DNA of 64,000 bases from Cristatella mucedo (GCA_009760855.2 WPIO01000019.1:6371501-6435500), one strand, 5' to 3'; shown: positions 1-12,345, counted from the stretch's first letter. Notes: generated from the letters alone by a model not told the origin. Numbers and translations are program-made.

Positions 1-740
1 AGTGACCTTACAACAGCTGCTTTAAGAGGGGAAGTGACTTCACTGATAACAAGGGACATATTGAGAATATTTGTTATGGTAGGAAGCAGCAGGTCATAGG
101 GACAATTATTGGAACCGTGTCTCTACGTCTAGTGCTCTTTTTAGCCTGGGATACAAATTTAGCTCACTGTAGAGTTCAATATAGACAGGCGTGACGGAGG
201 GGAGAAGAAAAGATGTGGGGTTAGGGATAGCAGTGAGAGGATGGCAATCCTAACCCGTTCTTCTATCGTAATAAAGACAAGTTTGTACAAAAGCTCAACT
301 AAGTGGCCAGAGATCACTGAAAATTATACTTGTTTGCAAAAGGTCAAGATGGTCGATAGTGGAGATTTAGTACTTTTGAGTAATGATGTGTTGACTACCT
401 CTGAGTACTATTTGAACTTAACATTGGCTAAAATAGATTGATAGACCTACAATATTCCTCAAACGTCAGGCAGTGGACAGTCAGTCTTGACTTGTTGGCA
501 GCATTTGTTAATGCCTACATTTAGTATTTCTTGCTTGTTTATGTCAGCCGTAAATCAAAGGTAATTTTCCGGGGACGGACCTGTGGTATATAATCAGAGG
601 TGAAAACATGTCTAGGACGAGGGTTAGCATCGTGTTGTGGCATTGAGTCAAGGAAGTAATGTCAGTAGGAGGGTCAAGCAGAAGGGCAGAAAGCAAAAGT
701 GTGCCGAGGACCACATCAACGACAAGAGGCTTCACGTTTC
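1..740 (-). mobile_element. Decayed LINE fragment (family A-like), linker/RT-upstream region
   Basis: The minus strand at 544-735 reads LLLDPPTDITSLTQCHNTMLT, parallel to LLNPPSDLSSLVDSFNTTLA in the better LINE at 50.9 kb. Bases 1-130 parallel the segment around 50.2-50.35 kb that lies upstream of the RT core. Stops and frameshifts are frequent; the element is not functional. Confidence 0.55.
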
Positions 741-994
741 TCGACTCAGATGTAATTTTGCATGTCGAAACAGAAACATGTTCCAGGGAAAATTAAATCC
801 GCATATGATCGGACTTGCAGAAAGGGCGACGACCTGGGTCGCTGATAGGGTACCATTCGGGAGAAAATTTGGTAAAGGTTACGGCCTTTTCTACTTGCAA
901 GGCTTGAACGTGAGCAGCACGAAGGCAGAAAGATTCACACAGTGAAAACATGTTGGAACACAGCAGATCAGGTGGAATATTAAAATGGATGTTG

Positions 995-1040
995 AAGCGC
1001 CTAGAAAGAGATTGAGTACTCTGATGGCGCTTTATCAAGT

Positions 1041-1076
<36 letters not shown>
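995..1076 (+). mobile_element. LINE A 3' tail with (ATT)n
   Basis: Contains GAAGCGCCTAGAAAGAGATT then the closing arm and a run of ATT repeats at 1043-1076. This is the terminal hairpin plus tail of LINE family A, in plus orientation. Confidence 0.7.
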
Positions 1077-1078
<2 letters not shown>

Positions 1079-1887
1079 CTGGGCGAGAATAGGGTCGATT
1101 CCTAGTGCAAAGAACTGACGGAAAGTCAGAAAAGTCAGAGGGGTCGCTTATATTGCTATCTGATGGGGGATAAATTACCGCTACGATCAGCAACTTACCA
1201 CTGGCTAGACAGAGAACCAGATTTCAAAAAATGCTTTGTAGGAAGAAAGATGCTTGAAATTAAAAGAGGTGGAGGCGACAACGGCTATTCCATCAAACGT
1301 TTTTAACGATTTCAGGGTGAAAAAAAATTGAGAAACATTCCCGTGGTGGCATAGGCTATGCCCAGCAGTTTGCCGAATTCAGCCAGGTCTCAGTAACGAT
1401 GAAAACGTCAAGAGCGCTGTCAAACATCAGGTTCGCAACGACTAAAGTGTATTGCACAAAGAGCTTGTATTTCTAAGCCATAAGTCATGAGCAGTCGCTA
1501 AAGTTAACGTCGGCTTTATGACGACTACTAGGTTGGAAAAATTAACAGCAGTTTGCACAGGACAGCAACGAGAGTGGTTAGTAGAATTAAGAGGTCGCTC
1601 TAGTGTCAGAACGGGCATCAAGGTTAGTAACACGAATATCCATAGATGTTAGTTGGGCGACAGCAGCTCATTACAGCACCCGGCATGTTCTGCAGGCGAT
1701 AGCTAACTCGAAAGAGGATGAAAGCAAAAGCCAACTGACAGAAAGCAAAACGCCTCATTCCAACAGACAATGTAACAAAAGTAATTACTGAATGGCAATA
1801 CGGTGGATGGTACCGACACCGATCAGCTGCCAAGTGGTGAATAAACGAAACTCGGTGAATTGCACCTGCTGGCACCCTGCCACTGAC

Positions 1888-3716
1888 CTTGCGCTTGGTG
1901 GATACTCCAACGTCAGTCTTTCCAGAACCACGAGAATCTGCAAAAGGAAACAGGAAGGTGAGCAAGAGCAGCCCGAAGGGCCGATATAAATACAGCGGGC
2001 AAGCTCAGCTGACAGCAGGCACAAACTCAGAATAACCCTGGGTCGTTGTAACTTTACAAAATGGTTGCAGCGTTGGCGATATTTATGCTCACAGCCTCGA
2101 AGATTTGACTCCCAATTTCAGGTGAGGGATGATGTAGCCATCGGCTGACCAACAGCACGGCAGACTATAGAACAATCTTGGCTAAATTGGACTCTACACT
2201 TAGCACGGAGGGGTGCCTATGTAGTCTGCACTACGTCTACTGCCAGCCTTTTGCTGATTAGATTCCTGAAAGCTTATAGGAATGGCCCACGATAGAAGGA
2301 AACTACTCCACGGACCGTTGGACTATACATTCGTAAAAGACAATTTACTTGCCAGTTTTAGCAACAAGGTCAGAGGATTCGGACTTACATGAGGATGCCA
2401 AACAGTTTGCTTTCACGTGCATGCACGCATCTCGATTGTAAATTGCTGCAAACATTTGATACGACCAGCTGCAATGTGTAGTGCTTAAATTGTTGTTGTT
2501 TTTTATAGACCGTCACAATCAAATAGTGAGTGGATACTGATTGGGCTTGGCCAGGTATAGATTCACCCGGTTTTGAGTTGCATCGGTACTGTTGATCGGG
2601 TAGCAGGTGTGCAGTCACTGTGCCTAATGCCGAATTATTCTGCCAACAGTGCGACTAGTGTCAGCGTGCACTCTAAATCATTATGAAGTAAATTTGAATT
2701 AACCGTGGCGAATCTTTGCTGCTGATCATGCTTAGTCTAATTGCCGATTTTGGTTAAAGTTTAACTGATTGTAATCACGGATTCGATTGATCAATGAGGT
2801 ATGCAGGTATGTCTCACGAGCACCTCGTGTGCTCTCGAATGCCTACACTGTAGTCTCACGTGCTTAAGGTCGCCTAACCATGCTTAGGTAGAGTGCTAAG
2901 CAGTATGCTTCTGATAAGTTTACAGAGTGCCCGAATCGTGCAGAAATCTCTCTAACTGGGGCTGAAACATCCGTGCTAGAACAGAGCTTACTCCTTAGCA
3001 AATCAAGTCCTGCATTCAAGTGAAATAGAAAATGTTTGGGTACGTCAGCAGAGAAGCAAACATTGCAAAGGTACATGGCCAAGCAAGCGCAGACAATAAA
3101 GCAGAACCAACAGGGGTCTAGCACGAGGCAGGGCTACAACGAGAAGCATGATGATGCCAAACGCCAAAGCCACCGTCTGAGTGGGTACAGCTCCTTGACT
3201 GTGACGATGGCACTGCTGCTGCTGCTGCTGCCGAAGGTGAAAATGAATGTGAAAAGTAACCAAAAGCAACAAACGCTAGAGAAATCCCACAAAGAGCAAG
3301 GGTCACCAGCGGGCCATGGCCCGAGCCCGATGAGCAACAAAACCCTGCAAATATGGTAGGCTCTGCATAGAGCACGATCCAACAGCAGGCTGCTATGCCA
3401 ACCGCATGCTGTGGACACCGCCCTGCTTACCGAAAATATCCTGTCTCACGGACGTTACGTTTGTGGCCAGGATGGCCGACGCATCGAAGGAGTCGACCGG
3501 TAGTCGCGAGAGATCCTGATTGGGCGTGGATGCACCACGGGCGACGGAGTGGCCAGACCTGGAGCCTACGGAGGCTTCGGCTCGAGTCGAGTCGAACGCC
3601 TGGGCGCACGACATTGCACCGCCCTTGTGACACGTGACCTGGGCGCGACTAGGTGCGCCACTAAAGCAGCGCACCGTGCATCAGGCGCTCCTTTCATCGG
3701 CGGGACAACCATACAC

Positions 3717-3750
<34 letters not shown>

Positions 3751-4556
3751 ACGAACCCAGAGCAAGAGATTCGAGGGTCGACCGAGGGCAGCATGCACAC
3801 ACTTTCCGCACAGCTCGAAGCGTACAAAAGAAAAAGTGCAGAGTGCACAACATTTCATCTGAGCATTTCATACTTATTTATTTTATTTATTATATTATAT
3901 TTCTTAGCATCATTTCATCATAACATCACAGCATTTCATCATACTTCTGCTCCCGAGTTACTGCTTTCGAGCCACTCGTTGGCCAGGCAAACGTGCACTT
4001 ACATACTTTAACTTTTACTTACTTTTACTTTTTTACTTACTTATACTTTAACTTTTTTACTGACTTTTACTTTTACTTACTTACTTTTACTTTTACTTAC
4101 TTACTTTTGCACTTACTTACGTGCACTTAAACGTGCACACGACTCCGGCGCGTCGGCAGACACTCTCTGCTGCACGCAAGGTCTAAAGGCGAAGGCAAAA
4201 CAGGAAGCACCAGAAGGTAGCGGCGGCGTTGGTCCTCAGCACTCACCCTCGTTGTGGAGAGCGGAGGCGTTCCCAACCGCCGACGAGCGGCTGTCGCTTC
4301 TTGCATGTACTTGGATGCCACAACCTTTGATCCTTTTTTAGAAACAAAGGCGGCGGCGTGTGCACTGTCGTCAATGCGGCCGGCCACAGCGGCCGCGGCG
4401 GCAGCGACCTTGGAACGGCTTGAAAGCTTTCCTCCCGAGTCCGAGTTCTGCTCGCTCGATTCAGGAGTGGCTGCCCTATTAGCCTTGCCCGCTTTTGTAG
4501 CCAGAGCCAGCGTCGCTGGGGCGCCGCTGTCCTCCTCGCTGACGGCCACTGGTGGA

Positions 4557-4589
<33 letters not shown>

Positions 4590-4728
4590 CTTGGTTCGGT
4601 GCGCCGCGCGGCGACCCCGCCGTCTTTCGAGCTTCGTGCACTCTGCTGCACGACAGGTTGCTGCCTTCGCACCGGCTGACCTGCGTGACCTTCGCGAAGA
4701 ACACAGCGCCGACTGCTGGTACAAAAAG

Positions 4729-4811
<83 letters not shown>

Positions 4812-6965
4812 GCTCGTAGGTAGCCGAACAGACGGACATCAGCACAGATGTGACCCGTAGGACAAGGCTGCAGCAAGAGGTGACCTGCGATCGGCAGTCG
4901 GAAAGACTAGTGACTCCAGACGACACATGAGCTAGTGATGCCTGTCCAAGCAAAGCTTATGCTGACTTTTCTCAGCCCCTCCCTTTTTCCGACTCGCTCA
5001 CTGCTAGCTTCGGTATCTGCCAGTCGAATGCAGGAGCAAAATCAGTGCCATCGTACATGACCTTGCAGACAGCAAGCAGACAGCCTGGTGGAGTGGCAGA
5101 GAGCTTTTGTTTTGTTGCCCGGGCATCCGTTTCCTTTAAAATGGCTTACATCACATCGCCTACGGCCCTAACGAGGCCAAACAATAAATTGGATTCGACA
5201 GCCAGTTCTGCAATGCACTGCCTAAAATGGTTGGCGGTCTTTCAAATCGTCAAAGCTAAGCATTGTCCTCAAAGCCTTAATGTGCAACTACCTTAAGCGA
5301 TGGCAGCTAAATACGAGTCAAGTTATTACGGCTGGTCTCGAATGTCGAAAGCTGAGGTGAGAGTGGTAACCGGAGCAATGCGATTTCTCATGCTCAATAG
5401 GTCCAATAAAAAAACGAAGGTTCAATAGTAATGCAATGTAGTATAATGTATCTCAGTCTGTAACTCCACAAGGCCACTAGGACTAGGTGAGTGTTACGCA
5501 GGAGAGTTTTCTATAGCAATAGAATGATACAGGACCACCGGCTAGTAACATGCATGTACCGTTGAGTCATGCACAGTTAAGCACCCAAAGAGCTGAGGAA
5601 CATAAAAGACGTGCTCACTGGTCGGGCGCAGGGACAGCTGGGTCTTTAGCAAAGACTGAAATCGTGCAAAGCCGGCACAGGCGGTGAAAGAAACCGGAAG
5701 CCGAAAGTTCTGGACTTTCGGTGCATATGAACTGAACGCCCGAATCATCGAAAGATTTTTCCATTCAGTGCTAAGGACGACAACTGAAAGGCGAGGATAG
5801 GGTGGTGCATTAGCACGTGCCGTGCCTGTAGAACAGCAAAGGAGGTCGGATAGGTAGGCTGGCGCAAGCAAGTGCATTTCCCTTTGCAGCAAATGTAAAG
5901 CACCTAAAGAGAGATTGAGCTCTCTGAGGGCGTTTTATCAAGTGCATTATTATTATTATTATTATTATTAAGTGAAGCAACCTGAAGGCCACCGGAAGGC
6001 TCTTGAAGTCCGAATTGAAGTCGGATGCTGAGATGCGAGGAGCAGCACTCATTCTTACGCTGACCCACAAGGCCCGACACGGCTTGGCTCCTTCGTACCT
6101 AGCTGAACTGCTGCATCAGTTTCAGCCTGTTCGCGCCCTCAGGTCCTGTGTGGACAATAAATTAGCTGTCCCATTCCTCCGCTTAAAGACAGTTGGCGAC
6201 AAAAGCTTTAGCTCTGCAGGTCCTAGACTGTGGAACTCGCTTCCACAATTCTTACGCAACGACATCTACTCTCCAACTGCCGACTATGGCACATCTTTTT
6301 CAGCGGTCCTGAACTGCTACTTCTATGCTACTCACTACCTCAACTGCTCTCCTAACTCTGCTATGCTTCCCACTTTCTCTTTGTTGCGTGAGACGAAGTC
6401 TGTTGGGTACCGAATGCGTACCGAAAGCCGCTTAGGCTGTGAGTGCGCTATACAAAACTCTCCTGCGTAACACCCACAGTGCTAGTAAGAGTTGCTCTTC
6501 AGATGCACCTATGAGAGAAACAGACAGAGACAGGCGGGGAGAGAGAGAGAGAGAGAGGGAGGGAGCACATGCTCATACATAAACAAACATAACGCACTAC
6601 GTGCGAGCGCACATATAATGTGACATCGTGTGCGCATGGGTGCGAGCGGCAGCTGTCACGAGCGCAAGTACGCTGAGCAGAGCCGAACAGCAGGCGTCGC
6701 CAGCACGAAACGCCCACCGATCACAGCAGCTCTGGCACTCTCTTTGACCACAAGAGGTCGGCGTCTGTCGGCAGTGGCAGCCTTAGGCAGCCTCGGCTCC
6801 GCGGTGACGCTCTTGACTGCAGCGGCGGTGCTCTTGTGCGCATCGCCAGATAGGAGACTGACGTTCGGTAGTAGGTCGACGTGAACTTGCGCAGCTTGAC
6901 CGGTTGATCCAGTACTGCTGCCAACGATAGAGCGTTGGCTGCTGCTGCCCGGGACCTTCACTCGG
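1888..6965 (-). CDS. Unidentified candidate gene, at least five exons, polyglutamine and Ala/Ser-rich
   Basis: Five minus-strand segments have splice-like borders and join in phase: 6965-6718, 4680-4247, 3638-3431, 3009-2879, 1937-1888. Donors are GTGGGC, GTGAGT, GTAAGC, GTTAGG and GTCAGT; acceptors end in GCAG, GCAG, CCAG, GCAG and GCAG. Together they encode about 357 residues without a stop. Exon a is Ser/Ala/Val rich. Exon b has a run of nine Gln (from the CTG tract at 4558-4587) and ends with the basic stretch KVVASKYMQEATAARRRL. Exon c has TPNQDLSRLPVDSFDASAIL. Exon d has EISARFGHSVNLSEAYCLAL. Exon e reads LVVLERLTLEYPP. The SKYMQ motif after a low-complexity basic region recalls the N-terminus of HAUS8 (augmin), but the later exons do not look like HAUS8, so I do not name it. 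First and last exons are not found. The chance that some segments are not exons is substantial. Confidence 0.4.
3213..3231. repeat. (CTG)n short tract
   Basis: Six CTG units. First of three CAG/CTG tracts within 1.4 kb. Confidence 0.85.
3718..3747. repeat. (CAG)10 tract
   Basis: Ten CAG units on the plus strand. It lies between exons b and c of the candidate minus-strand gene, so it would be intronic there. A plus-strand frame gives polyglutamine, but without other support for coding. Confidence 0.9.
4010..4125. repeat. Degenerate ACTT-rich tandem repeat
   Basis: Imperfect array of ACTTACTTTT-type units with variable T runs, directly 3' of exon b of the candidate gene. Confidence 0.8.
4735..4808. 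repeat. (CT)n microsatellite
   Basis: About 37 uninterrupted CT units. On the minus strand this is a GA tract just upstream of exon b. Confidence 0.97.
5545..6044 (-). mobile_element. LINE family D fragment, split by a LINE A tail
   Basis: The minus strand encodes LLAPAYLSDLL and SYAPKVQNFRLP, the post-RT C-terminal region of a LINE. A 95-base LINE A 3' end sits inside it at 5875-5969. Frame is broken. Confidence 0.6.
5875..5969 (+). mobile_element. LINE A minimal 3'-end insertion with target-site duplication
   Basis: Only the last 95 bases of LINE A, from CATTTCCC to (ATT)n. It is flanked by direct repeats AAGTG at 5870-5874 and 5970-5974. The host LINE D reads GCAAGCAAGTG-AAGC across the gap, as in the related uninterrupted copy near 36095. 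Confidence 0.8.
6045..6500 (+). mobile_element. LINE family B, 3' end
   Basis: Open frame of about 140 codons with LTLTHKARHGLAPSYLAELL and GPRLWNSLPQFLR, the conserved C-terminal region of CR1/L2-type LINE proteins. It ends with the B-specific 3' sequence around ACACCCACAG. The 5' side, including RT, is missing. Confidence 0.8.
6538..6562. repeat. (GA)n/GAGGGAG short repeat
   Basis: GA-rich tract with GGGA interruptions, between LINE B and exon a of the candidate gene. Confidence 0.8.
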
Positions 6966-7324
6966 CTGCAATGCAGCTATGGCAACCAGCGACTAACAGA
7001 ATAAAGGTCGATAGCACTCAAGAACCGGATGCATACATGCATATGGCACAAGCACACGAAAAGGAGCATGATTGGACGAATTTTATCGGTCCCGGATTCA
7101 ATACTAGGCGGTTGCTGATTGGCCATGTCGAATACTCCCGGCTCTGTAAGGTCAGTTTTAAGTGCATGTGTGGGCCAGACGTTTTATGCAGCCACAGCAA
7201 TGTCTTGTGCAATCATCGTTTGGTCGACTTTGCTCCATCTCCCCCTGCTGCTATCGGTGGGTTAGGCCTCAATAAAGACGTTTACTTAACTGAAGCATAC
7301 TCTACATATTCAGGTCGTGGCTAG

Positions 7325-9763
7325 ACACAAGTGCATCGACACGACTAATAAGCCTTAACGTGTTGTGGCCGGGCAGAGTCAGGTAGGCAGCTCTAGGGAG
7401 CAGGACAGCAAAAAAACAGCTCTGCCTGCCGGAGTGAGTGACTGCTCACTGACAAATCAAATGGTGTGACACAGCACAGACCCATATTCAGAAACATAAA
7501 TGAACAGCATCAAGTACTCAATGCATAATATCAAACATGATGCTGTTACAGAGCACGGAATCCACTGTAGTATACCAGGTTATTCTTTGCAATATACCAG
7601 CCAGAATGACAGACCAGGCAATCACAAACAGTGCTGCGCAACACAATGCCAAAGAAGTGCGAAGCAAATGAAAACATGAAAACAATGCTACGCCTTCTAC
7701 AGGCGTGCACTAAAACTGAGCTCTTTTAGTGCATCCACTGACTAGAGGTGATTCATAAATTATACTGAGAAATGTAGATTGCCAGGCAAGCATCAGAGGT
7801 AATTATGCCTATGATTGAATTGACCTATCGTCACCAATTAGACCCTGGTGGAGAGGGATCACGTGACCATGTGCGTTAACAGGAACCGAAAACATGCCAA
7901 CTATGCCACCCAGTGCCTAAATAAATAATAAAGATTAGCTGTAGTTACACTAAATCATCAGCTGGCACACACACTACACAAATCAACCAAAATCTGTCAT
8001 TTTGCAATGTCAACTACTACGGCAAAATCAAAGCACTTCTCATTTAACGATGGAGGCTGTTAATAATGTTTTTTTGGGTTCGGTGTGCGAGTTAAGATGG
8101 CAAACGACACAAACTTTAGGATTGTTCATGACACAGAAGCGTAGGCTAGTAATTATGGCAAGAGTGTCAACGACTTCAGAGCGCTTACATTAATTCATTG
8201 ACACGTGCTCCGTACCGTGGTTCAGATCTACCCTTGATTGTCTGCACAGCTCAAAACCCACCTGCTCCACACAGCATTTTCTCTGGCCGTGTGGATTAGC
8301 CGTTACTCGCTTATTCGTGCTAGAATTTTGCATGCTGTTATGACTAACCAGATTATGTGATTCCTTTCATCGCTTATGCAAAAGGCCTAGAAAAAGATAT
8401 TTAGTCCTCTTGGTGCTATATAAATGCATACCATTATTATTATTATTTATATTCTCAACACTGCTACTCAGCAGCTAATATATTTTGAAATGTTGAGCAC
8501 TTAACTGGGTTATCCCTATAAGAAGCTCGAATAAAAAAATTCTTAATAACTCATATACAGATTTTACTATGATTTCGGCAGGCTCGTAGATTCCGAATAC
8601 TGAAGCTTTCCATTTGGAGTCCCATTCACCACGTTTACCCTCGCCATAGAGCACAGCACAAATAATGGCAGTAACAATTAAATAAACAATAATAAATCCA
8701 TACCTAAGCTCACTGTAAGCTGCATGCTGAGAATGTCTGATGACTTTAATCGGTGACTGTTCATGGCTAATGTCGACGGCAACTTCTCTGTGACTTGCAT
8801 TCTTGCCTTGCTTCAAAGCATCGACCAATATGACAACCGGCGGCTGCTTCGAAGAAGCCTACAGTTAACGACAGACGAAACCTGGAGCATTGCAAGCAAA
8901 GCCGCGGTGATCGAATGTATGCAGTCAGCCACCCAAAAACCGAAACAGCTGATCTGCCGACCTCTTCGCCTGAATCGTCGTGAGCAGAGAAGTATGGGTG
9001 GCGCTCGGGAGAGCTCTGAAGATTACTGCCTGCATGCCTGCAATGCACAGCACGAGTCTATATATTCGATCTCACGATCCAGAACTCGTTGCCAGCACCT
9101 CACAGGCAGCTGCACACAGCCCGCCTGGACAAAGCTCAGACGCAGAGCAGCATCCATAGGGCGATCGCACGCTACCTCTGAGTGGCTGAAGTCAGAAGGC
9201 TAAAGTCATGTGGGCCGAAGGAATCTGAAAATGAGATTGGCAGGTCCGTCGACATGCAATACACAACAGGCACTGGCTTGGCCACTGCTCTGGCCAATTG
9301 AATATCGTGATGCTTCTGCATGCAGAATCGTGCAGCATCTCGTGAGAGCTGTTGCCATTACAAACAAAGAGATGCCAAAAACAACGCTGCCGAGTGGCAG
9401 CCAGCAATGGTTCCAGCTTCCCCTGCTTCTGCTTCATCCATATTGGTGCCACAATTTGCTATCTCGAAAAGGGAATGACAATCCAAAAGAAAACTCACAC
9501 TACATTTCAAAACAGCATCTCTTAGCAACAAGATACGAGTCACAAATTACGTGCCACAACAAGTAAATGGACACAATAATGGTCCTGAATTTAGCCAGCA
9601 ACTCGGTGTCCCTTGCTGAATGGATTTTCTTTTTAGATACGGCATCACTTGGATCCAAATGACCTGCATCTATTGAGGGCATTGTTATATTTCTACAGTT
9701 CGTGGTGTTGAATCTGGTGATTTTCCCCAAAAAGCTATGTTTACACAAAAAACAGCGCGACCT
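7325..9763. other. No supported gene
   Basis: Mixed sequence without recognised repeats except a degenerate LINE tail at about 8410-8450 (ATT run). The minus strand 8475-8828 has a 117-codon frame with a possible transmembrane helix, YGFIIVYLIVTAIICAVLYG, but no family match or paired splice sites that I can defend. The 146-codon plus frame at 8763-9203 overlaps it and is not compelling. Confidence 0.5.
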
Positions 9764-11395
9764 TAATAATAATAATAATCATAACAATGCACTTGATAAA
9801 GCGCCCTCAGAGAACTCAATCTCTTTCTAGGCGCTTTACATTTGCTGCAAAGGGAAACGCGATTGAATGGTGAGTAATATCATGCTCGATAAACAACATG
9901 AATAACATGGTTAAGGGTGACATGCACAGGGTCAGCATGCAAATGTGGTTAGTGGCAGCATGCACAGTGTCAGCACGCATAAGCACATCAAGGACGAATC
10001 ACGGAGACCCACTAAATGCTATCCTAAATAGATGTTTTTAAGTTCCTTTTAAATGTGGTCAAGTCAGAGGATGTACTGACGCAAGTCGGGAGGGAGTTCC
10101 AGGCTTTGGAAGCATACTAACTAAATAATGCACGGTCTCCAAAGGATTTGAGGTTTGTACGAGGTTTAGGTAAACAGTTAGTTTCCGAAAAGCAGGTGGT
10201 ACGATGCTTGGCCTGGTGGGGGAGTATATCGGAGAGATAGGCTGGAGCCAAAGAATGAAGTGACCTAAAAGTGAGCAACAAAACCTTGAAGTCGATCCGT
10301 TGCTTGACTGGGAGCCAGTGCAGGTCGGCGAGAAGTGGTGTGATGTGGCAAGTGCTCACGACAGACAAGCCTAGCTGCGGAGTTTTGCACCAGCTGTAAT
10401 CGCCTGATTGCACGTGCCGATAGGCCAGCAAGCAGTGAGTTACAGAAGTCAAGACGAGATGTCACAAATGCATGGACCAACATAGACATGGTATCCTTAT
10501 CTAAACAACCCCGAATTTTAGCAATGTTATGTAGCTGAAAGTAGGCAGATTTGACTGTGGAGCTGATGTGGTCGCCTAAAGAGAGGTCAGTTTAGAACAT
10601 GACACCTCGATATCGAGCTGATTCAACAGGAGATATGCTGGTGGAGCCAATTTTGAGCTTCAGCCTTTCCAATTTCTGAACCACACTGGGTTTGCCCATA
10701 ACTAGTAAGTTAGTTTTATCATCGTTTAGTTTTAGAAAATTTGCTGCCATTCATGTGTGGATGTCATCAATACATGCAGCAAGTGAGTTGAGAGAATTCG
10801 AGGTGCTCGAAGGCTGAGAGGGATCAAAGCAAAGGTACAACTGAGTGTCATCCGCATAAAAGTGAAAGCCTAGAATTGTGCTTGGTAATCACACCAGCAA
10901 TAATAGCGCCCCAAGAGAACTTGATCTCTATTCAGGCGCTTCACATATGCCTTGGGGCTCGAGCCCACGACCTCAGTCAGACCTTGGTCGGGGCGAGCAC
11001 CTTAACCACTAGACCAAACCAGCTCGGCACAAGAGGGAGAGTATAAACCGTGAAAAGAACCGGACCTAGCACAGAGCCCTGAGGTACCCCATATTTCAGA
11101 AGTATCTCGGATGATCTTTGTCCATTCACTTCAATACTCTGGAGTCTCCCACTGAGATACGATCTGAACCATTGCAGAGCAGTGCCAGTGATGCCCAGGC
11201 GAGATGTGAGGCGCTCTAGAAGAACTTTGTGATCGATAGTATCAAAAGCTACCGAAAGATCGAGCAAAACAATCAGAGACACTCTGCCTATGTCTGCATT
11301 TCTAAGTAGGTCGTTGCACACCCTAAGCAATGCTGACACTGGAGTGATTAGCTCTAAAGCCAGACTGGAACTTACTAGCAAGGTTTGAAGTTTTA
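9764..11395 (-). mobile_element. LINE family A, 5'-truncated copy containing a SINE
   Basis: Minus-strand element whose 3' tail is (AAT)n at 9764-9780 on the plus strand. It encodes the C-terminal ADLHWLPVKQRIDFKVLLLT block, then upstream the RT core with LLDLSVAFDTIDHKVLLERL and KYGVPQGSVLGPVLF. A SINE1 copy interrupts it at 10888-11033. The 5' end is truncated near 11395, inside the RT domain. The frame is broken at several points. Confidence 0.88.
10888..11033 (-). mobile_element. SINE1 inserted in LINE A
   Basis: Minus orientation: tRNA-like head (TGGTCTAGTGGTTAAGGTG on the reverse strand, B-box-like GGCTCGAGCC) and the LINE-like tail GCGCCTGAATAGAGAT. Host LINE sequence resumes on both sides. 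Confidence 0.9.
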
Positions 11396-11399
11396 AAAT

Positions 11400-12160
11400 A
11401 TATACTTGACCATTACAGGTTATCGGAAGGTCAACATGACAGCTTTGGTTACATAAAAATATAGATCATGTTGCTCTTGTTATTTGCACCAATTTGCATG
11501 CCGATCGTTCAATTGGTGTTTGAGAATTATCAATAAACGTGCTGTGAGAGAGATAAACCCCCATAGGGTGGGGCATAACTCCCAACTCCATCAGACATTC
11601 TCCCTCGCCCCATACGATCAATTGGTATGGCTGCCAAAAGCAAATATGCTCTAAATACATCAGTACCACGAATGACAGTATGCCCTTGTGCAAGGCCACT
11701 GCAGTAGACTCGGGCTTTATCTCGTACTTACTAGTGTAGGCATCTGCTTTAGTGTTCGGGTTATACCGAACAGACACCTGCGCAGGACTTTCTTCCGTTG
11801 CCAGCCCTTGCACGAGACGCCTACAAAAGTGAACTTCACAGAATGCACCACAGACAAAGAGTGCAAACGATGCTCGGCTAATAGTCGGCATGGTATGGCA
11901 TCGTTTGAGCTGTAATGTCTATGAAATCATTACATTGATGCTGGGTGAATATACAATTTATACCAAAATTATATTATTTGTACCAAAACATCACGATGTT
12001 GCAGTTTGGTCAGCTATTGTAAAAAAAAAAAAAGCGTTTGCTTATCTTAAAACGAATGACAGTCATGAGCGATAGTGTTTGGTACATTTTGAATTTTGCT
12101 TTGGTACATTACCAAATCTTGTTTGCCTGCCTGATTAAGAGAGATTCATCTGAAGAAAAA
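11400..12160. other. No supported gene
   Basis: Minus frame 11466-11891 is open for 141 codons but shows no recognisable motif and no paired splice sites; composition is like the surrounding non-coding DNA. Confidence 0.4.
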
Positions 12161-12162
12161 AT

Positions 12163-12345
12163 ACTAGCTAACTTAACCGCCTCTTTTTGCATAGAGGCAG
12201 AGGAGCCTTAAAGGCTATTACCACCGCTTGCAGCAGAAATATATGATCTCCCACCGCAGGATTCGAATCCATGATCTCGCGGACCGAGGTCGTGATAAGC
12301 AACCGCCTTACCTAGTGTTCCATCACGGCTAGGTAGTTGGCACAG
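12163..12345 (-). mobile_element. SINE2 copy
   Basis: Reverse-strand tRNA-like head with GGATTCGAATCC (B box) and the conserved body GCTCCTCTGCC, ending near AACCGCCTC. This family differs from SINE1 in body and tail. Confidence 0.75.

Noticed and set aside
3634-4011. Plus-strand polyglutamine frame at the CAG tract
   Set aside because: No conserved sequence or splice signals around it; the frame runs into AT-rich ACTT repeats.
4127-4876. 249-codon minus frame running through the GA tract (RERERE repeats)
   Set aside because: The repeat part is a CT microsatellite translated in frame; only the 4680-4247 part has splice-like borders and is kept as an exon.
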